A stretch of DNA of 64,000 nucleotides. Origin: Perkinsus marinus ATCC 50983. Its lineage: Eukaryota; Perkinsozoa; Perkinsida; Perkinsidae. The DNA lies in contig NW_003212397.1 in the NCBI RefSeq assembly GCF_000006405.1, positions 1 through 64,000 of the forward strand, written 5' to 3'. A program made the translations under genes and the position numbers. Positions within the stretch are counted from its first letter, which is position 1; the number at the start of each line of letters is the position of its first letter. The notes beneath the pieces are model-generated. The model saw nothing but the letters and a program-made list of their open reading frames with translations. It was not told where the DNA came from and did no database searches. Shown here piece after piece: positions 1 through 11,700 of the stretch.

Positions 1-127
1 CTGATGACAACCACAGTGATCACCATGGAAAGACCAAGATCTACTTTTTCTTCTCCAACTCCATGCGTCCTCTAGTGAGAGACTACCCAAGTAACTGTCA
101 AACGCTGTTAACTATACTATATACCTC

Positions 128-331
128 TTATGGCAGCTCACCCGGGCTCCTGATTTTCCTCTTCATCTTCACAGGTTGATTCTTCCCTTTCAGATCGCCA
201 CTTATTCTCGTGGCTTTTACTGCGACTTCGTCTATCGTCCTTCCTCCCCATTTCCGAATGAAAATCAAGTCAATCAACTGGCGGAAGGCGCGAATGACAT
301 CAACTACGCTGACTAGGGACAAATCGCACAT
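128..331 (-). CDS. Possible 5' exon of an unrecognised gene (partial)
   Basis: A reverse-strand reading frame begins with ATG at 331 (an in-frame stop lies just upstream) and runs through a basic region with KRKIRSP near its end. A good splice donor (G|GTGAGC, near 145) suggests it is spliced leftwards rather than ending at the stop at 128. After a candidate acceptor near 75 the continuing frame is rich in Trp, Arg and Ser and runs off the window edge. I do not recognise the family. It would be divergently oriented from the ATP synthase-like gene starting at 664. It may be a chance ORF. Confidence 0.3.
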   Translation of the reverse strand: MCDLSLVSVVDVIRAFRQLIDLIFIRKWGGRTIDEVAVKATRISGDLKGKNQPVKMKRKIRSPGELP

Positions 332-663
332 GATTTAGAATCTTCTCCGCTAGGAAACTCATTGTACGCAAAAGACCTTTTGACCATTATGCTTGTCGGA
401 CAATATGGATGCTCATTGGAGCCACCGAAGGAGTCCACCGCATGAACCATCGTTGAGTCCTAAACGTTCTAAAGATCGTTTAGTGGAAGCCGCCGTATAC
501 CTAGTGATAGAGACCTCTATGTGCCATCGCTTATTCCTTGATCAGTGGAGACTATTCGATGGCGAACGACAACTCATTCTGCGTTGTTCCACATCGCTCC
601 GCTAGTTCCCTGACACATGTTTCGCAATTTTGTCTTGGCAGCGCGTGTTCCTTTCATCTAATA

Positions 664-3299
664 ATGTTAAGTCGACTAGTATCCACACGACTATGGTTGA
701 GGTCGAGTGTAACCCTGCCAAGGGCTGCTCAGGTCCTTCTTGCTCGGCGGCGATTTGCTACCAGTATCCCTGAGACAGTGCAAGGTCTGCAGAGCGCCCT
801 AGAGGCTAAGGCTGGCGACATCACGGTAAGTTTCATTTGAATCGTCTGCTGGACCTTGTATGCTCTTCTCCACTGCTGTCGGAGGCCTTTTGATTCGTTA
901 TCACGGTCAAGGGCGCGTACTTCAAATGTTTGGCCGTAGGTGGTGGCGTCAAGCCCGAACATGCTGAAAGTCCGCAGCAAGGAGCTCAATCCGTCCATTG
1001 GCGAGCTAGTGTCTCTGTCAGAAGACGCGAAAGGAGTTGTGGTAGGACCCTTGATTATTTGCAGATATCCTATTTTCCATTATTTATGGTAGGTCCATTT
1101 CGATTCTTCGATCGCTACAGTACTTCTGCTGAAACACGATGCTCCAGTCGTTACTGGGACGCGTGAGACACGACCAGTTACATAGCTAGTTCCAATGCTC
1201 TTCTTCTGTAGAGGTCCAATTCGATAATCTGGGAAGGTTTGATGCAATGCGATTGCCTTTTGTACCAATCGTTGATCGAATTCCGGTTGCGAGAAGATTC
1301 CGTGAGCAAAAGTCCGCATGCTATGATCCCTCATCCAGATGTGTGTGCAGGTACCGGACTTGGCATCGTCGATGCTCTTTCCCCCACAGCAGAAGGGCAA
1401 TCAATAGCCATAAGAGGACCATCTACGGCTACCAGTATGTATATGGCCTCCGCCCTCAACAAGATAGTTTCCAATGCTCTAAACGAAGGTATGTGTGAGG
1501 GTGTCTATACGCCTCTTGAACTCCTAGTGCGCTCTTAGCGAGGCCAATCCTTTCGGGATGGCATATCTGCCCCAGAGCTGAGTCCACTTCATAGGGGAGT
1601 AGACAAAATTGAAATTATTTTGGTCGTGCTAACGAAATTGATCATACTACCTTGTGCGTCTGCTAAATAATAAGACCTACCTTGGGATGGCATAGTGGCC
1701 CCGCCTGGCGGAACTGATTGTACTAAAGACTCATATTTGGGTAGCTTAGTTAACTCGTCTATATGAAGTGACCGTACCAAGCCATATCTCTTAGTGGCCT
1801 AATCACCTCGCGTTGAGGAGTTGATTAGTATGTTTGAGTGGCATAGTTGCCCCGCCTAGAGGAATTGATCAGTATCTTTGAGTGGCATAGTTGCCCCGCT
1901 TAGAGGAATTGATCAGTATCTTCGGGTGGCATAGCCGCCCCTTCTGGGGAATTGATTGGCATCTTTGAGTGGCATGCCTGCCCCGCCCGAGGGAATGCAT
2001 CTCATTGGGAGGGAAGGTGTACCCCTTCGAAAGTTGTAGTGGAATTGTGGTATGTATTTTATCATCATCAAATTGACATGTCTCTGTGGTCAGGTATATC
2101 TGTAGTGTACTGCAACCCTCTTGGACCAGCTCCAGGAGCTATAACACATAAGCAGGGCATTGAGGGTCTTGACCTCATATGTGGAGATCAGTCGAGTCCA
2201 TCTGTGGGATACCTCGCCTTGCTCAAGTCGTTAGAGGTGGCTAAGGAGCGACGCGAAGGAGGACGAACTATGCTTATACTCGACAATGTTGCTGAGTGAG
2301 TTTATCTCTATCAGGCATCATGCCTGAGGCGTACGTCTTAGGTGACGTATCAGGTACGGTGCATTGAACGGTCAGTTGCGGTCAGAAGCCGGAGTGCCAA
2401 TGCCTCTATCGACCGACCAGATAGTGTCTGCAGCTATGCAGTAGGTCAACGGTAGTGCGAAATCATGATTGCATTCGTTTGCCCCTTAGGTATTCCTGTA
2501 ACACTGAGATCAAACTCTGTCCGCTCACAACGGTTGTTTTCACGGATGAATACATTCGAGACGTGGAGATGCAGGCGGATACTGTATGGAATATCATGAT
2601 CCGTACTCACTACTTCTACTCTATTCAGCTATTCCAATATAACGTTGCCGCCGCAGCGTTCGATGCTACGGGGCTCTGCCACAACTCCCTCCTCTACTCA
2701 TTGTTACCACCTCTCGAGGCTAAGTGTGTAAAGGACCTTCGAGACATGCACGTAGGCCTCTCATACTGAAGTGTTTGCTTGGATCTCATCCTCAGGCCAG
2801 GACAACAATGAAGCGTTCCACTATTGCTGAACAGCAGGCATTTGGTATCCATGTGGATTACTGGGAAGAAGAGGATATGCAGCATTGGTCCAATGCACTA
2901 GCAATCCTCGATGCGATACCACTCTCGTTGCCCCCTGCTAAACGCATACTGGTACAACGTTGTATAGAATGGGCCCTTTTCACTTGCCAATTTGATCAGG
3001 TCTTGCGAAGCGTCTTGGTGTATTATTTTGTGGGTAAGCGTAATCTCGAAGAAGCCAGTATCAATGCTTTCATCGACGAGTTGACACAATGTATTGCCAC
3101 TAAGGAACCAAAAGTCATGGATGCTATAAACGCGGTATTGGCAGAATCCGACTGTAGATGGTTTATTAGTAAGGAGTGTATATTGCAAGTTGCGTGTCCA
3201 GGTTCTCCAGAGCTCGTTGAGGATCTATGTTATCGACTAGATTGGGTTTTGGCGAAGTACCGTTATCATTTCGAGCTGGCAACGCCCAAGGAAGTCTGA
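664..3299 (+). CDS. ATP synthase F1 alpha-like protein with degenerate nucleotide site, mitochondrial
   Basis: Eight exons join in frame: 664-825, 940-1041, 1093-1162, 1212-1301, 1339-1488, 2094-2295, 2490-2751, 2796-3299, giving 513 residues, a normal length for F1 alpha. All introns are GT-AG; six are 37-194 nt and one is 605 nt. The first exon (MLSRLVST..RRRFATS) looks like a mitochondrial presequence. Exon 2 (KELNPSIGELVSLSEDAKG) matches the N-terminal barrel, and FDNLGRFDAM matches the alpha motif ELLGRVVDALG. TGLGIVDALSPTAEGQ matches the segment just before the P-loop. The P-loop itself, normally GDRQTGKT, reads GPSTATSM: the Lys and the Gly before it are gone. The Walker B strand is MLILDNVAE, and the usual SRVGS arginine-finger segment reads CHNSL. 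Inference: a non-nucleotide-binding alpha paralogue, perhaps a structural part of the mitochondrial ATP synthase. Family assignment is from motif order only. Confidence 0.68.
1555..2010 (+). repeat. Degenerate direct repeats with GGCATAGTTGCCCC core inside intron 5 of the ATP synthase-like gene
   Basis: Six degenerate units carry a core close to GGCATAGTTGCCCC followed by a variable stretch and often GGAATTGATCAGTATCTT. They start near 1564, 1688, 1839, 1890, 1927 and 1971; the last four are spaced about 44-50 bp. The core contains the dyad GGCA-N4-TGCC. A related but differently spaced array lies at 34.7-35.05 kb upstream of the PNO gene. The array explains why this intron (605 nt) is so much longer than its neighbours. 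Confidence 0.8.
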
Positions 3300-4540
3300 A
3301 ACCTTGTGTGTGTTGCAATGTCAAGTTTCTATCACTAGTCATTTGCCTTGTAGTGTTTTCAGTGAGAGGTATGCGCTTTGAAGGACCGTGTAGCTGCAGC
3401 ATTTCCAGATCAATTTATTGGTGTACTCGAATTTCTAGTTATGTACCCATTTGTTTCAAAAAATACTATCTGGCATTTTTTAATGACTGTTTTTGATGAA
3501 TTACCCGAAATTTTATCAATAGCTGATCATTTCAGAGCAAATCAAGCACAGCGCTGAAACGCATTTGCTCTTCCTGTTGCTGTTACGAAGGACAACGAAA
3601 TTACAATGCACTCGTTCAAGAAGCGCTGGCCATATGCAAAGATCGTGTCGAGCAGTACCCTATGATTATGCCGAGCGGAGTCCCCTCGGCTATCATTATG
3701 TACAGTAGCAGTTAGTTTTATATCGATAGATGAAGACTCACGGTTCTTCACGATATGGTTCATCAATCCCTTGCATCAAAATTAATGACCCGTGGTGGGT
3801 ACTCACCCGAGGACTGACGGTTTCCGATGGGTACTATCCTTAGTAACTCCTCCAAAAAAGACTGCAGAAGCTTCTAGAGGTCACGGTTGGTGTCTCCCGG
3901 CCGATGTGGACTCCGGTATCCGTATCAACTCGACTCCGCCGTCGAGTTGCATTAAAAACACTTCACGGTCTTCAGCGGATAGTCACGAGAGGTCATGGTG
4001 ATGATGTGATCCCGTTTCGCGAATCACATAACCGAGCATATCTCGTTCAACACAGTGCTTGACGATTTGTCTGTGGTTCCGGCAAGACAGAAGTCCTACG
4101 GTACTGAGTATGACTCCCTCCTCCGGACCTTCGTTATGTCACGCCCCAAGCTTCCAAGCGATATCAGTGAGGTTCGACAAATGAAATAGCCCTGCAGTAT
4201 CTGGCAGGGCAAGAGGATGTCGCCATAACCACTGAACTCGAACCTCCATCGAACTAGCTGCCCGAAGGATGGTAACAGCCCACAAAGTACGAATGCCAGA
4301 CTATAAAATACCCTTCATTGTGGAGCACCGAGTACATTCAGGAGATTATCTTCACGAAACATGAGTATGAAAACTCTGGATGACGAAACGTAGAAGCGAG
4401 AACATCGATTCCACCTTTTTAGTTCTAGATTGTACTCGTAGGAATCCAACAGGATCAATTTGAACTTGAAACTCTTCCTAAAAATTGTTGATTCAACGAT
4501 TTGAGGCGCTTGCAGCACAAGCACTTCAAATAGGTCAAAT
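3300..4540. other. Intergenic, no gene recognised
   Basis: The stretch between the stop of the ATP synthase-like gene and the stop of the reverse COPI-associated gene. Both flanking genes end towards it, so it holds two 3' ends. Open frames are short, overlap on both strands and show no family motif. I see only a small inverted pair GAGCAAAT / ATTTGCTC near 3535-3571. Confidence 0.5.
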
Positions 4541-5309
4541 TTACACGTTGCTGGTTGGATGGGGACTACCCTTACTGTCAATGTATCCCACTACGAAGTT
4601 CGCTATTGCTAGCACTAGTAAATAGATGCCGATAATGAGGTAGGTCCAAGACGTGACCCCACTGTCGACCCCTCCTGTTACGTACAGCAGGCCTATGTAC
4701 AGATAGACCAAGCCTCGGCCGATGAGAGTATCAAGGAAAGGAGCCCAGCGTAGGATGGCTTGTGATAGAGACCATGTTGGGGCCATTTCTACGGCTAGGA
4801 GAGTGAGACCAAATATCATATAAAATATTGAAAGCATGTATGACAGCGGGCTGAGGACCTGAAAGGAAGCTGTTACAGTGAATGGATGAGATGGACACAG
4901 ACTGAAAACTTACCGAGTTGAAGACCCTGAAGAAGCCGAAGAATGCAATGAGGACGATTAAGAAGGCGCCAATGATGCCGACTATCTTCATTATAGGGTT
5001 GGAGTCACCAATGAGGTCATTCCAAGCTAATCGGGCCTACAGCGGGGAGGACATTGTCATAACCGTCAATTCCAACACGCGTGGTATGCGTATGATGCAT
5101 TTCCAATCCCTGATAAACCAGACGGAAATTGCAGAGTTATTTCGCGTCACATGTGTGACAATCGACAATTCGAAAACGTATCCCCCTGTGTGTCTGCCGA
5201 GTTAATCTCGATGAATCCATCATCTTCATATACAAACTATGCTGATTAGGATTACCTTATCCGTGAATGAAGGCCCAGAAGTTGCCGTATTGTTTGCAGC
5301 GTTTTCCAT
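4541..5309 (-). CDS. COPI-associated-family tetraspan membrane protein 1
   Basis: Three exons on the reverse strand (5256-5309, 4914-5036, 4859 boundary to 4541-4858) join in phase to give 164 residues. Exon 1 encodes MENAANNTATSGPSFTDK. The rest has four hydrophobic segments, beginning IVGIIGAFLIVLIAFFGFF, then a FYMIFGLTLLAVE segment, the motif LIGRGLVYLYIGLL, and a final IGIYLLVLAIANFVVG segment. The order resembles the COPI-associated/TVP15 family (hydrophobic pair, then F-x-GRG-x-FY-x-x-LG). Members of that family are Golgi or early secretory membrane proteins of unclear activity. The exon layout (18-codon first exon ending in Lys, intron, ARLAWND) is shared with the two forward copies nearby (KEK then ISRAWSD), which supports the start. 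Confidence 0.72.
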
Positions 5310-5643
5310 GATGATTTTTCAGCGGTAGACAAAGTGTGACACCAATGTGGCTTGAGCGCTACGCCGTTCTAATCGATTGTATCATGCGCCGATGATGAGA
5401 GCATTTCCATTACGACCTTGTGCGAGTTGTCCCCGTGATACGTGAAGTTACTGAGGCTAGCATGGCTAGCTTATTGTGTGATTTGGAGAGTAGTTAATTT
5501 TCTATGAAGATTCATCTTTCTGTTGCTAGTGGAAAACTTTTATCCGGTGAATTCCGTGATTTTTATGGCGTCGTATTGGGCTTGGATTAGAATGATTTTT
5601 GTCGTAGTTTCTGAATATTAACTCGCATTAAGAGTGTGCAACA

Positions 5644-6198
5644 ATGGCCACTAATACTACTCCTGGTATGAAACCAAATCTCACGTGGAAAGAGAAAGTA
5701 AGTTACCTCCCTAATTACTCATCTCGTATATGTATCATTCAGATCTCTCGAGCTTGGTCCGATACCACCAATGGCAGTAACGCCTTGATTCGTATCCTAG
5801 GCGTATTGGCTGCCCTCGCTACGTTCGTTGCCGGCTTGTTGAGCATGATCAACTTCTTCAACATGGTCACCAATCCCTTGTCTTATGTTCTCGGTGTGTT
5901 CTTTATGATATTCGGTATTGTTCTGACCTTCATAGAGTTGTTCCCTGGATCAAAGCTGTCTAAGGTTATCTTCTCTCAAGCCAAGTTCCTAAGTCATCTC
6001 CTCGGACGTGGTTCATTCTACCTCTACCTCGGCCTTCTGTTCACCTGTGGCGGTGTCCAGAGTGGCTTCACTTCGATCATTTCCTTCGTTGTTGGTCTAT
6101 ACTTGATCGCAGTAGCTCTCGTGTTTGGTGTTTGGGGCTTCACTCATCGTAAGGAAGTGTCCATGACCGAGCCTCTCAACGGTGCTACTAATGTATAA
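5644..6198 (+). CDS. COPI-associated-family tetraspan membrane protein 2
   Basis: Exon 1 is 5644-5697 (18 codons, ending KEK) and exon 2 is 5743-6198, with a 45-nt GT-AG intron, giving 169 residues. Four transmembrane segments are visible, with conserved points NPLSYVLGVFFMIFGIVLTF, ELFPGSKLSK, LLGRGSFYLYLGLL and GGVQSGFTS. The alignment to the reverse-strand copy at 4541-5309 is continuous along the whole length. The C-terminus is hydrophilic (HRKEVSMTEPLNG). The intergenic region from 5310 to 5643 between the two divergent copies may act as a shared promoter. Expected role: membrane protein of the Golgi/COPI system; function not shown by sequence. Confidence 0.78.
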   Translation: MATNTTPGMKPNLTWKEKVSYLPNYSSRICIIQISRAWSDTTNGSNALIRILGVLAALATFVAGLLSMINFFNMVTNPLSYVLGVFFMIFGIVLTFIELFPGSKLSKVIFSQAKFLSHLLGRGSFYLYLGLLFTCGGVQSGFTSIISFVVGLYLIAVALVFGVWGFTHRKEVSMTEPLNGATNV

Positions 6199-6902
6199 GC
6201 TCAATAAGAAGTCTTCCGAGTTACTTTTGTACACACTTATCACTTACCCGTAAGATTTTGTACCAAAATTCTTGTTGTTAGCCAGCAATGAAATTGCTGC
6301 ATAATGTCATAAGATCAAGTCGCTTTCAACAAGTGTTTTCAATAGGGTTGATAATCCTTAATGGTTGAGTTGTATTTGGGCATGGTGCAAAGTTTCATCG
6401 GACTTGTGTAGTGCTGAAACATTCTACGATCGAACCGTTTTTAGTTGTTGGTATACTTATTGGGTATCTATCGGGTAGTTCGCATCAGGTTATGCTTTTG
6501 TATATTTTGATATGTTCTTAACAAACTTTCAACGTTAAAGAGATAAGTTGTAAAATGTGTAAATCGCTCATATGGCAGGTTTGAAAAACGTGTGTTCGTC
6601 AGCAGTCCGAGGGTAGCGCTCAATACTAAACCGATCCTTAACAACTTGTATAAAACTTGGAGAGGATGGACTTCAACTCGGTTCGAAATAGTTTGAAAAT
6701 ATGATATCCGAGACTTAAGTTGAAATATGACTAAGCTTCTATACGATCGTTGAAGAGTATACGGTGTCAAGCTAGCAGTTGTTGCTTCCCGTATTGTTGG
6801 TGAGCACAAAGTACTAGCGTAAAGCTACTACACATTGTGATGTGTTCTGAATTGTATGTGGGTTGTTTCGGTGATTAGTGGTGATAGCCATACTATTTTT
6901 AT
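6199..6902. other. Intergenic, no gene recognised
   Basis: The space between the second and third COPI-associated genes, both forward. A reverse frame of 113 codons crosses it (6468-6809), but it has no recognisable motif and its amino-acid composition does not look like its neighbours. No repeat or RNA gene was seen. Confidence 0.45.
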
Positions 6903-7473
6903 ATGTCTGCTATCGAGGAAAGCCCTAAAGACAACAGCAAGGTCAACGTCACCTTTGAGGAAAAGGTTGGACATGTGACGTCTTGAAGTGTTTCTCGATC
7001 ATTTCCATCAGGTGCGGTATGCGTTTGAAGATCCCACTCCGCACAGCACTATTTTTACTCGTGTTATTGGCATCGTTGGCGCAATAGCTGCCTTTCTCTC
7101 TGCTGTGTTCGCCCTGGTCTCCTCTATTACTGAGTTTTCCTTCATACCGTTGTATCGAACTCCTCTTAATTTTTGCGTACTCGTGTTTTTTGTCATTTTT
7201 AGTCTGTTGATGATGCTCATTGAGATCTTCCCGGGATCAACATATGCTAAGAATGTGATCGGAGACACTACGTTTTTGGGCCACCTCTTCGGCCGAGGTT
7301 GGTTCTATCTTGTCCTTGGTACTTTCTACGTGTGCAGTGGCCATATCGTATGTACAATCACCGGTGTATATCTGTTGGTTGTCGGTGTGATCTTCGTAAC
7401 ACTGGGTGCGATTCGCCATAGTGAGGAAGGCTGGTCAGCTGAGGAAGAGCTTGAGGTCAAGTCTGAGGTTTAG
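6903..7473 (+). CDS. COPI-associated-family tetraspan membrane protein 3
   Basis: Exon 1 (6903-6965, 21 codons, MSAIEESPKDN...TFEEK) and exon 2 (7012-7473) are joined across a 46-nt intron, giving 174 residues. The hydrophobic pattern and the motifs TPLNFCVLVFFVIF, EIFPGSTYAKN and LFGRGWFYLVLGTF match the two neighbours. It is the most divergent of the three: the GGVxSG loop after the third helix is replaced by CSGHIV, and the tail is acidic (EEELEVKSEV). The shared first-exon architecture indicates local gene duplication. Family role: early secretory pathway membrane protein, activity unknown. Confidence 0.75.
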
Positions 7474-8750
7474 ATTGAATTACGGTATGGGTGAGTTTTA
7501 CTAATATGCTAGTATTTGCACATCTGCAATAGTTACTCAGGAGTGCTACCGTTTAGTTGTCTCTTGTGTTCATCTATGGAATGTATTCAACATAGTGTGT
7601 TGTGTTGTTATATAGACCTCCATGCAGGCCTTGCTTAGTTGGTGTAATCATCAGTCATTAGCTCTCCAAATCTCCTTTGATGTATCAAGAGATCGACATT
7701 CTTTGAATGTATATGATTCACAACCATTGTAAATTTCTCGTTGTTGATGAGGTTGGAATACTAGTGAATGTAGTGGGAGGAGTCTTCTGTTGGTGATAGA
7801 GTCGCTAGAGTGCATCAGCAGAGGAAAGTGAGGGATCGCTATACGCTGTGGATTCGGCTGTGAGTTTGAGGCATGCTGAGTGTCTTGAAAGGTCTATGTA
7901 GTTGTCAATACGGAATTGTTGTGTTTCTGTCAATGAGGGGTTGTATTACCGGCGAGTGATGGAAAGAACTTTGCTCATCCTATAGAGCGCTGTTAACCTC
8001 GCTACACGAAGAAAATCACGCCATTATCAATTATAAGTTAACATATCGTAATATACGATAACCCTAATAAACACCAGGATAATATATTATATGTTAACTT
8101 AGAGGGGCTATCACTATTCTCTCTCTCTATTTATATATGATTATAAGGATATTAAACACACTATATAGTAATATTAACTAGTTTATATTAAAACCATATA
8201 ATAAATATATATTAAGGTGCTGACTGTTAATTGTCGTCCTCATAGAAATCGTAGTGGAAGTACCTATTCCAGCATAGAAGATCTTCTCGATGAAGGTGTG
8301 GCTATATTACTAGGCCTTCGTGACGAAGGGGCGGAGCTCGGCATCCGGGTTCGATTCCCATGCCTGGCGTTTTTCTGCAAAAATACGTTTTTTGCACGGA
8401 AATCTACATGGTCCGGGCGGAACCCTAATTTCGTATTTTTTCTAGTATCCCCAGAGCGAGAGCTATCGAATGGTGTATAGCATGTGATCATATCCTCTCT
8501 AGATCGAGCTGGATAATTTGTTCGCACGCACGCACGCACAAAGTGTTAGTAAAGTGAGAGAATACGCTCCGCTCGCTTCGCTCGCTCCGCAACTAGTTCT
8601 ATTAGGTGAATACGAGCCAACGTAAGGAGCATTCAGTGAGATGACCAACAGCGCTGTACACATTTTGAACCACCCATTGTGTTAGAGTTCACCGCTCACC
8701 ATAGCCCATGTGCCAGCCACTGTATTGGTTGTAGTCCTTTAGCATTTCTA
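7474..8750. other. Intergenic with AT-rich island and small hairpins
   Basis: Between the last COPI-associated gene and the ABC transporter. It contains a markedly AT-rich block at about 8030-8215, described separately. At about 8313-8327 there is a perfect 7+1+7 hairpin (CCTTCGT G ACGAAGG), followed by a tRNA T-arm-like string GGGTTCGATTCCC near 8347. Around 8568-8590 there is a GC-rich run of GCTCC/GCTTCG units, and near 8521-8540 an ACGC run. No protein gene was recognised. Confidence 0.5.
8030..8215. repeat. AT-rich island with 12-bp inverted repeats
   Basis: The base composition drops sharply to mostly A and T for about 185 bp, unlike the mixed composition on both sides. It contains perfect inverted arms AAGTTAACATAT (8035-8046) and ATATGTTAACTT (8089-8100), 42 bp apart, and several smaller palindromes (CGTAATATACG). 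It could be a small non-autonomous transposon remnant, a nuclear copy of organelle DNA, or a matrix attachment-like spacer. No coding capacity was seen. Confidence 0.6.
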
Positions 8751-11700
8751 ATGTCTATCGGAACAGCAGTTGCTCCTTCTACTGCGGAGAGTGATGACGT
8801 TGTCGTCGCCTCCCCCACGACTCGTACTAAGAAGAAGATTGTGCCGTATTATAAGCTCTTCCGTTTTGCGACTAGAGCTCAATTGATAGCCATTGGTGAG
8901 GAACTCCTTTACTCTTATTGTTAATAACTTATTTTCTGCGTGCCTCAGTTGTCGCGGTGTTGGCCGCGGCCCTGCACGGAATTTCCCTGCCAATGTTCGC
9001 CTACGTTTTTGGAGATCTTGTTGGTGAGTTTTTGGGAGGATTCAAGAGGAATAAATTATTATTTTTCAGACGTCCTTGGCAACCCTGAAGGCGTTGATTT
9101 TATGGACGAGATTTCCAAGCGTTGTGTGTACTTGGTAGGTCAGCGGTTGTGATGTTCTTCCCGCACTGAAATTCACTAAGGTTTATATTGGGCTTGCAGC
9201 GCTGGTTCTTGCTGGGCTCTGGCATGGACTGCTGACTTTCACTGCACAGAGCCAAGCTACTACTATCAGGAGAGCCTATTTTGAAGCTGGTCAGTCGTTG
9301 GTGCATGGATATGAAAATTCTAAGGAAATTATTGTTGGCTCGTTTACACTTCTACCCGAGAACATATGGGAATTTCTATAATTAGTGAGGAAACGTCCGA
9401 GGTCAGCTGAGGAAAGCAGGCCTATTTTGAAACACTGTTTATGAGAGTCATTTACAGTGTTGGAATATATGTTCGCTTTCTCCAGCTGGGTCTAGAAGTT
9501 TATGTATAAATTTGAAATTTTGTGCACAAAAACCGATGAGAATTTCCTCAATTTTCCCTCAGAATTTCCGCAAATGTCATCTACACATGTAGTTGACCAT
9601 GTGCATATTTTTCCATGCTGATTTTGTTAGTGCTCTCTCATGATGTGGCTTGGTTCGACACAATTTCGCCGGCTGAACTGCCGACTAGGATGACTGAAGA
9701 CGTCTCCAAGGTGGGAAGGGAAATTGCTGGTTCTGTGAAGTCTCTCTTGTTGTGGTAGGTTCAGAATGCTATTGGATTTAAACTTGGCGTTTTCACCATG
9801 AATTTATCTATGTTCATTTTTGGTTACGTTTTAGGATTTATAAGAGGCTGGAAGGTGAGCATCTCATCATCATCGTCAAGAAGGATCTTGTGCGAATTAG
9901 GTCTGCCTCGTAGCCTTGGCGGCCATGCCCGTAGTGATTGCCGCATCGGCTATACTTGGGCACGCTATGGCACAATCTGCTAATGAATCTCAATCGTGGT
10001 ATGCTAGGGCGGGCGCTATTGCGGAGGAGGTCGTATATACGTGGGCTTGTGGAGTGATGATGGTCAAGGCTTGGCAGGTGCTCAGCTCGATTCGTACTGT
10101 TACTATGATGGGTACGCAGAGGCATGAAGTGCAGCGCTACACTAATTCACTGGAAGAGGCTAGGAAAGGTAGGGGGGTAAGTCGGTGGTTACTTGAACGA
10201 CTTGTTATTGTTGTAGGTGGCACCAGACTGGGTTTCCAAGCAGGGCTTGGCCTTGGCTTGACTTTCGGCGCGGTTTACTTCTCATATGCTTTAACCTTTT
10301 GGTGAGCATATGAGTTGGCGAGTTTATGGTATGATGCAATATTTAGGTACGGAGGAACACTAGTTCGTGATGGCGTTGAGAACGACTTCACAGATGAGCC
10401 CTTCAACGGGGGCGACATTCTCACTATTTTCTTCTCCCTAATAATGGGTAGTTGGTGATCTTGGAGGGGGCGTATTTGTAGTTTCTTTATGCCAGGAACT
10501 TTCGGTCTGGGACAAGCCCTGGCTCCTATGCAAGCTTTCAATATAGGGAGGTCATCAGCTACAGACATTCTGGAGTTGATAGATGACAAGGGCGGCAGTA
10601 TAGAACCGCCAATTCCGGCCAGGGGTCCTGATGGTGACGCGTGCACGACTTGGTTCATCGCGATAAGGATTTTTCTCTCAGGGAATATGGTCGTATTTTA
10701 TGCCGTGCCGAAGATGGAGAAAATGACTCTGGACGGCGTGAGCTTTACGTATCCGTCGCGGCCTGAGGTGCCCGTGCTGAAGAGTGTTACGTTGGACATA
10801 GAAATCGGCAAAAAAGTGGCGTTTGTTGGCGAGAGCGGCTCGGGGAAAAGTGAGGGGATTCCCTTTGATGACTGCACTTAGATTCTTTGCTGGCTAAGGT
10901 ACTATAGTCGCTCTACTGGAACGCTTTTATGACCCCACCAGCGGCAGAGTTCTACTCAATGGCAAAGACATCCGTACGTTAGAAGGCAGCCCTCAGTGTG
11001 TGAGGTCAATCTTTGGGTATGACAGCAGCAGCAGCAGCTTTTACTTCGAAGTGTCGATGGTTGGTCTGTACAGGTATGTTGGCCAAGAGCCTATATTGTT
11101 TGCCGCTTCCATAAAGGACAACTTGGCATATGGGTTGCCTTACGTTCCGACTGATGAGGAAATTAAGGCGGCATGCAAGAGAGCTAATGTGAGTGTCGGA
11201 ATAGAAATGAATTGAGTCATTGCTGAGGTCGGCAGGTGCATGCCTTCATATCGTCTCTACCAGATGGGTACAATACGTATTGTGGGAGCTCTAGTGGTGG
11301 GGGTAGTCAAATATCCGGAGGCCAGAAGCAACGTGTAGCGATTGCTCGGGCACTACTTAGAAATCCTCAGGTAGGTATAACTTCAACTACTGTATTTATT
11401 GGGTATCAACTGTTTCGGGACAGATGATATCATATGCATTGTAGTAAATGCTTGATCATTGGCGTCTCGCATGTTTTACATGGAGTGGTGTAATACTCTG
11501 TGAAAAAAAACGATATTCGTGGTATGCAGTAGTCGTGAAATATGTTTTTCACAGCACGGTTGAAATTCCAATTATATATTCATTCGCATGCTTTTTCCGT
11601 GATGGTAAATCATAGTTATAATGATGACAGATACTGTTATTGGATGAGGCCACATCTGCATTGGATAATGAGAGTGAAAAGATGGTGCAGGAGACCATCG

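Noticed and set aside
8300..8372. Possible tRNA around GGGTTCGATTCCC
   Set aside because: The T-stem is only three pairs plus a bulge, and no matching 5' acceptor strand or anticodon arm could be placed. Kept only as a hairpin note.
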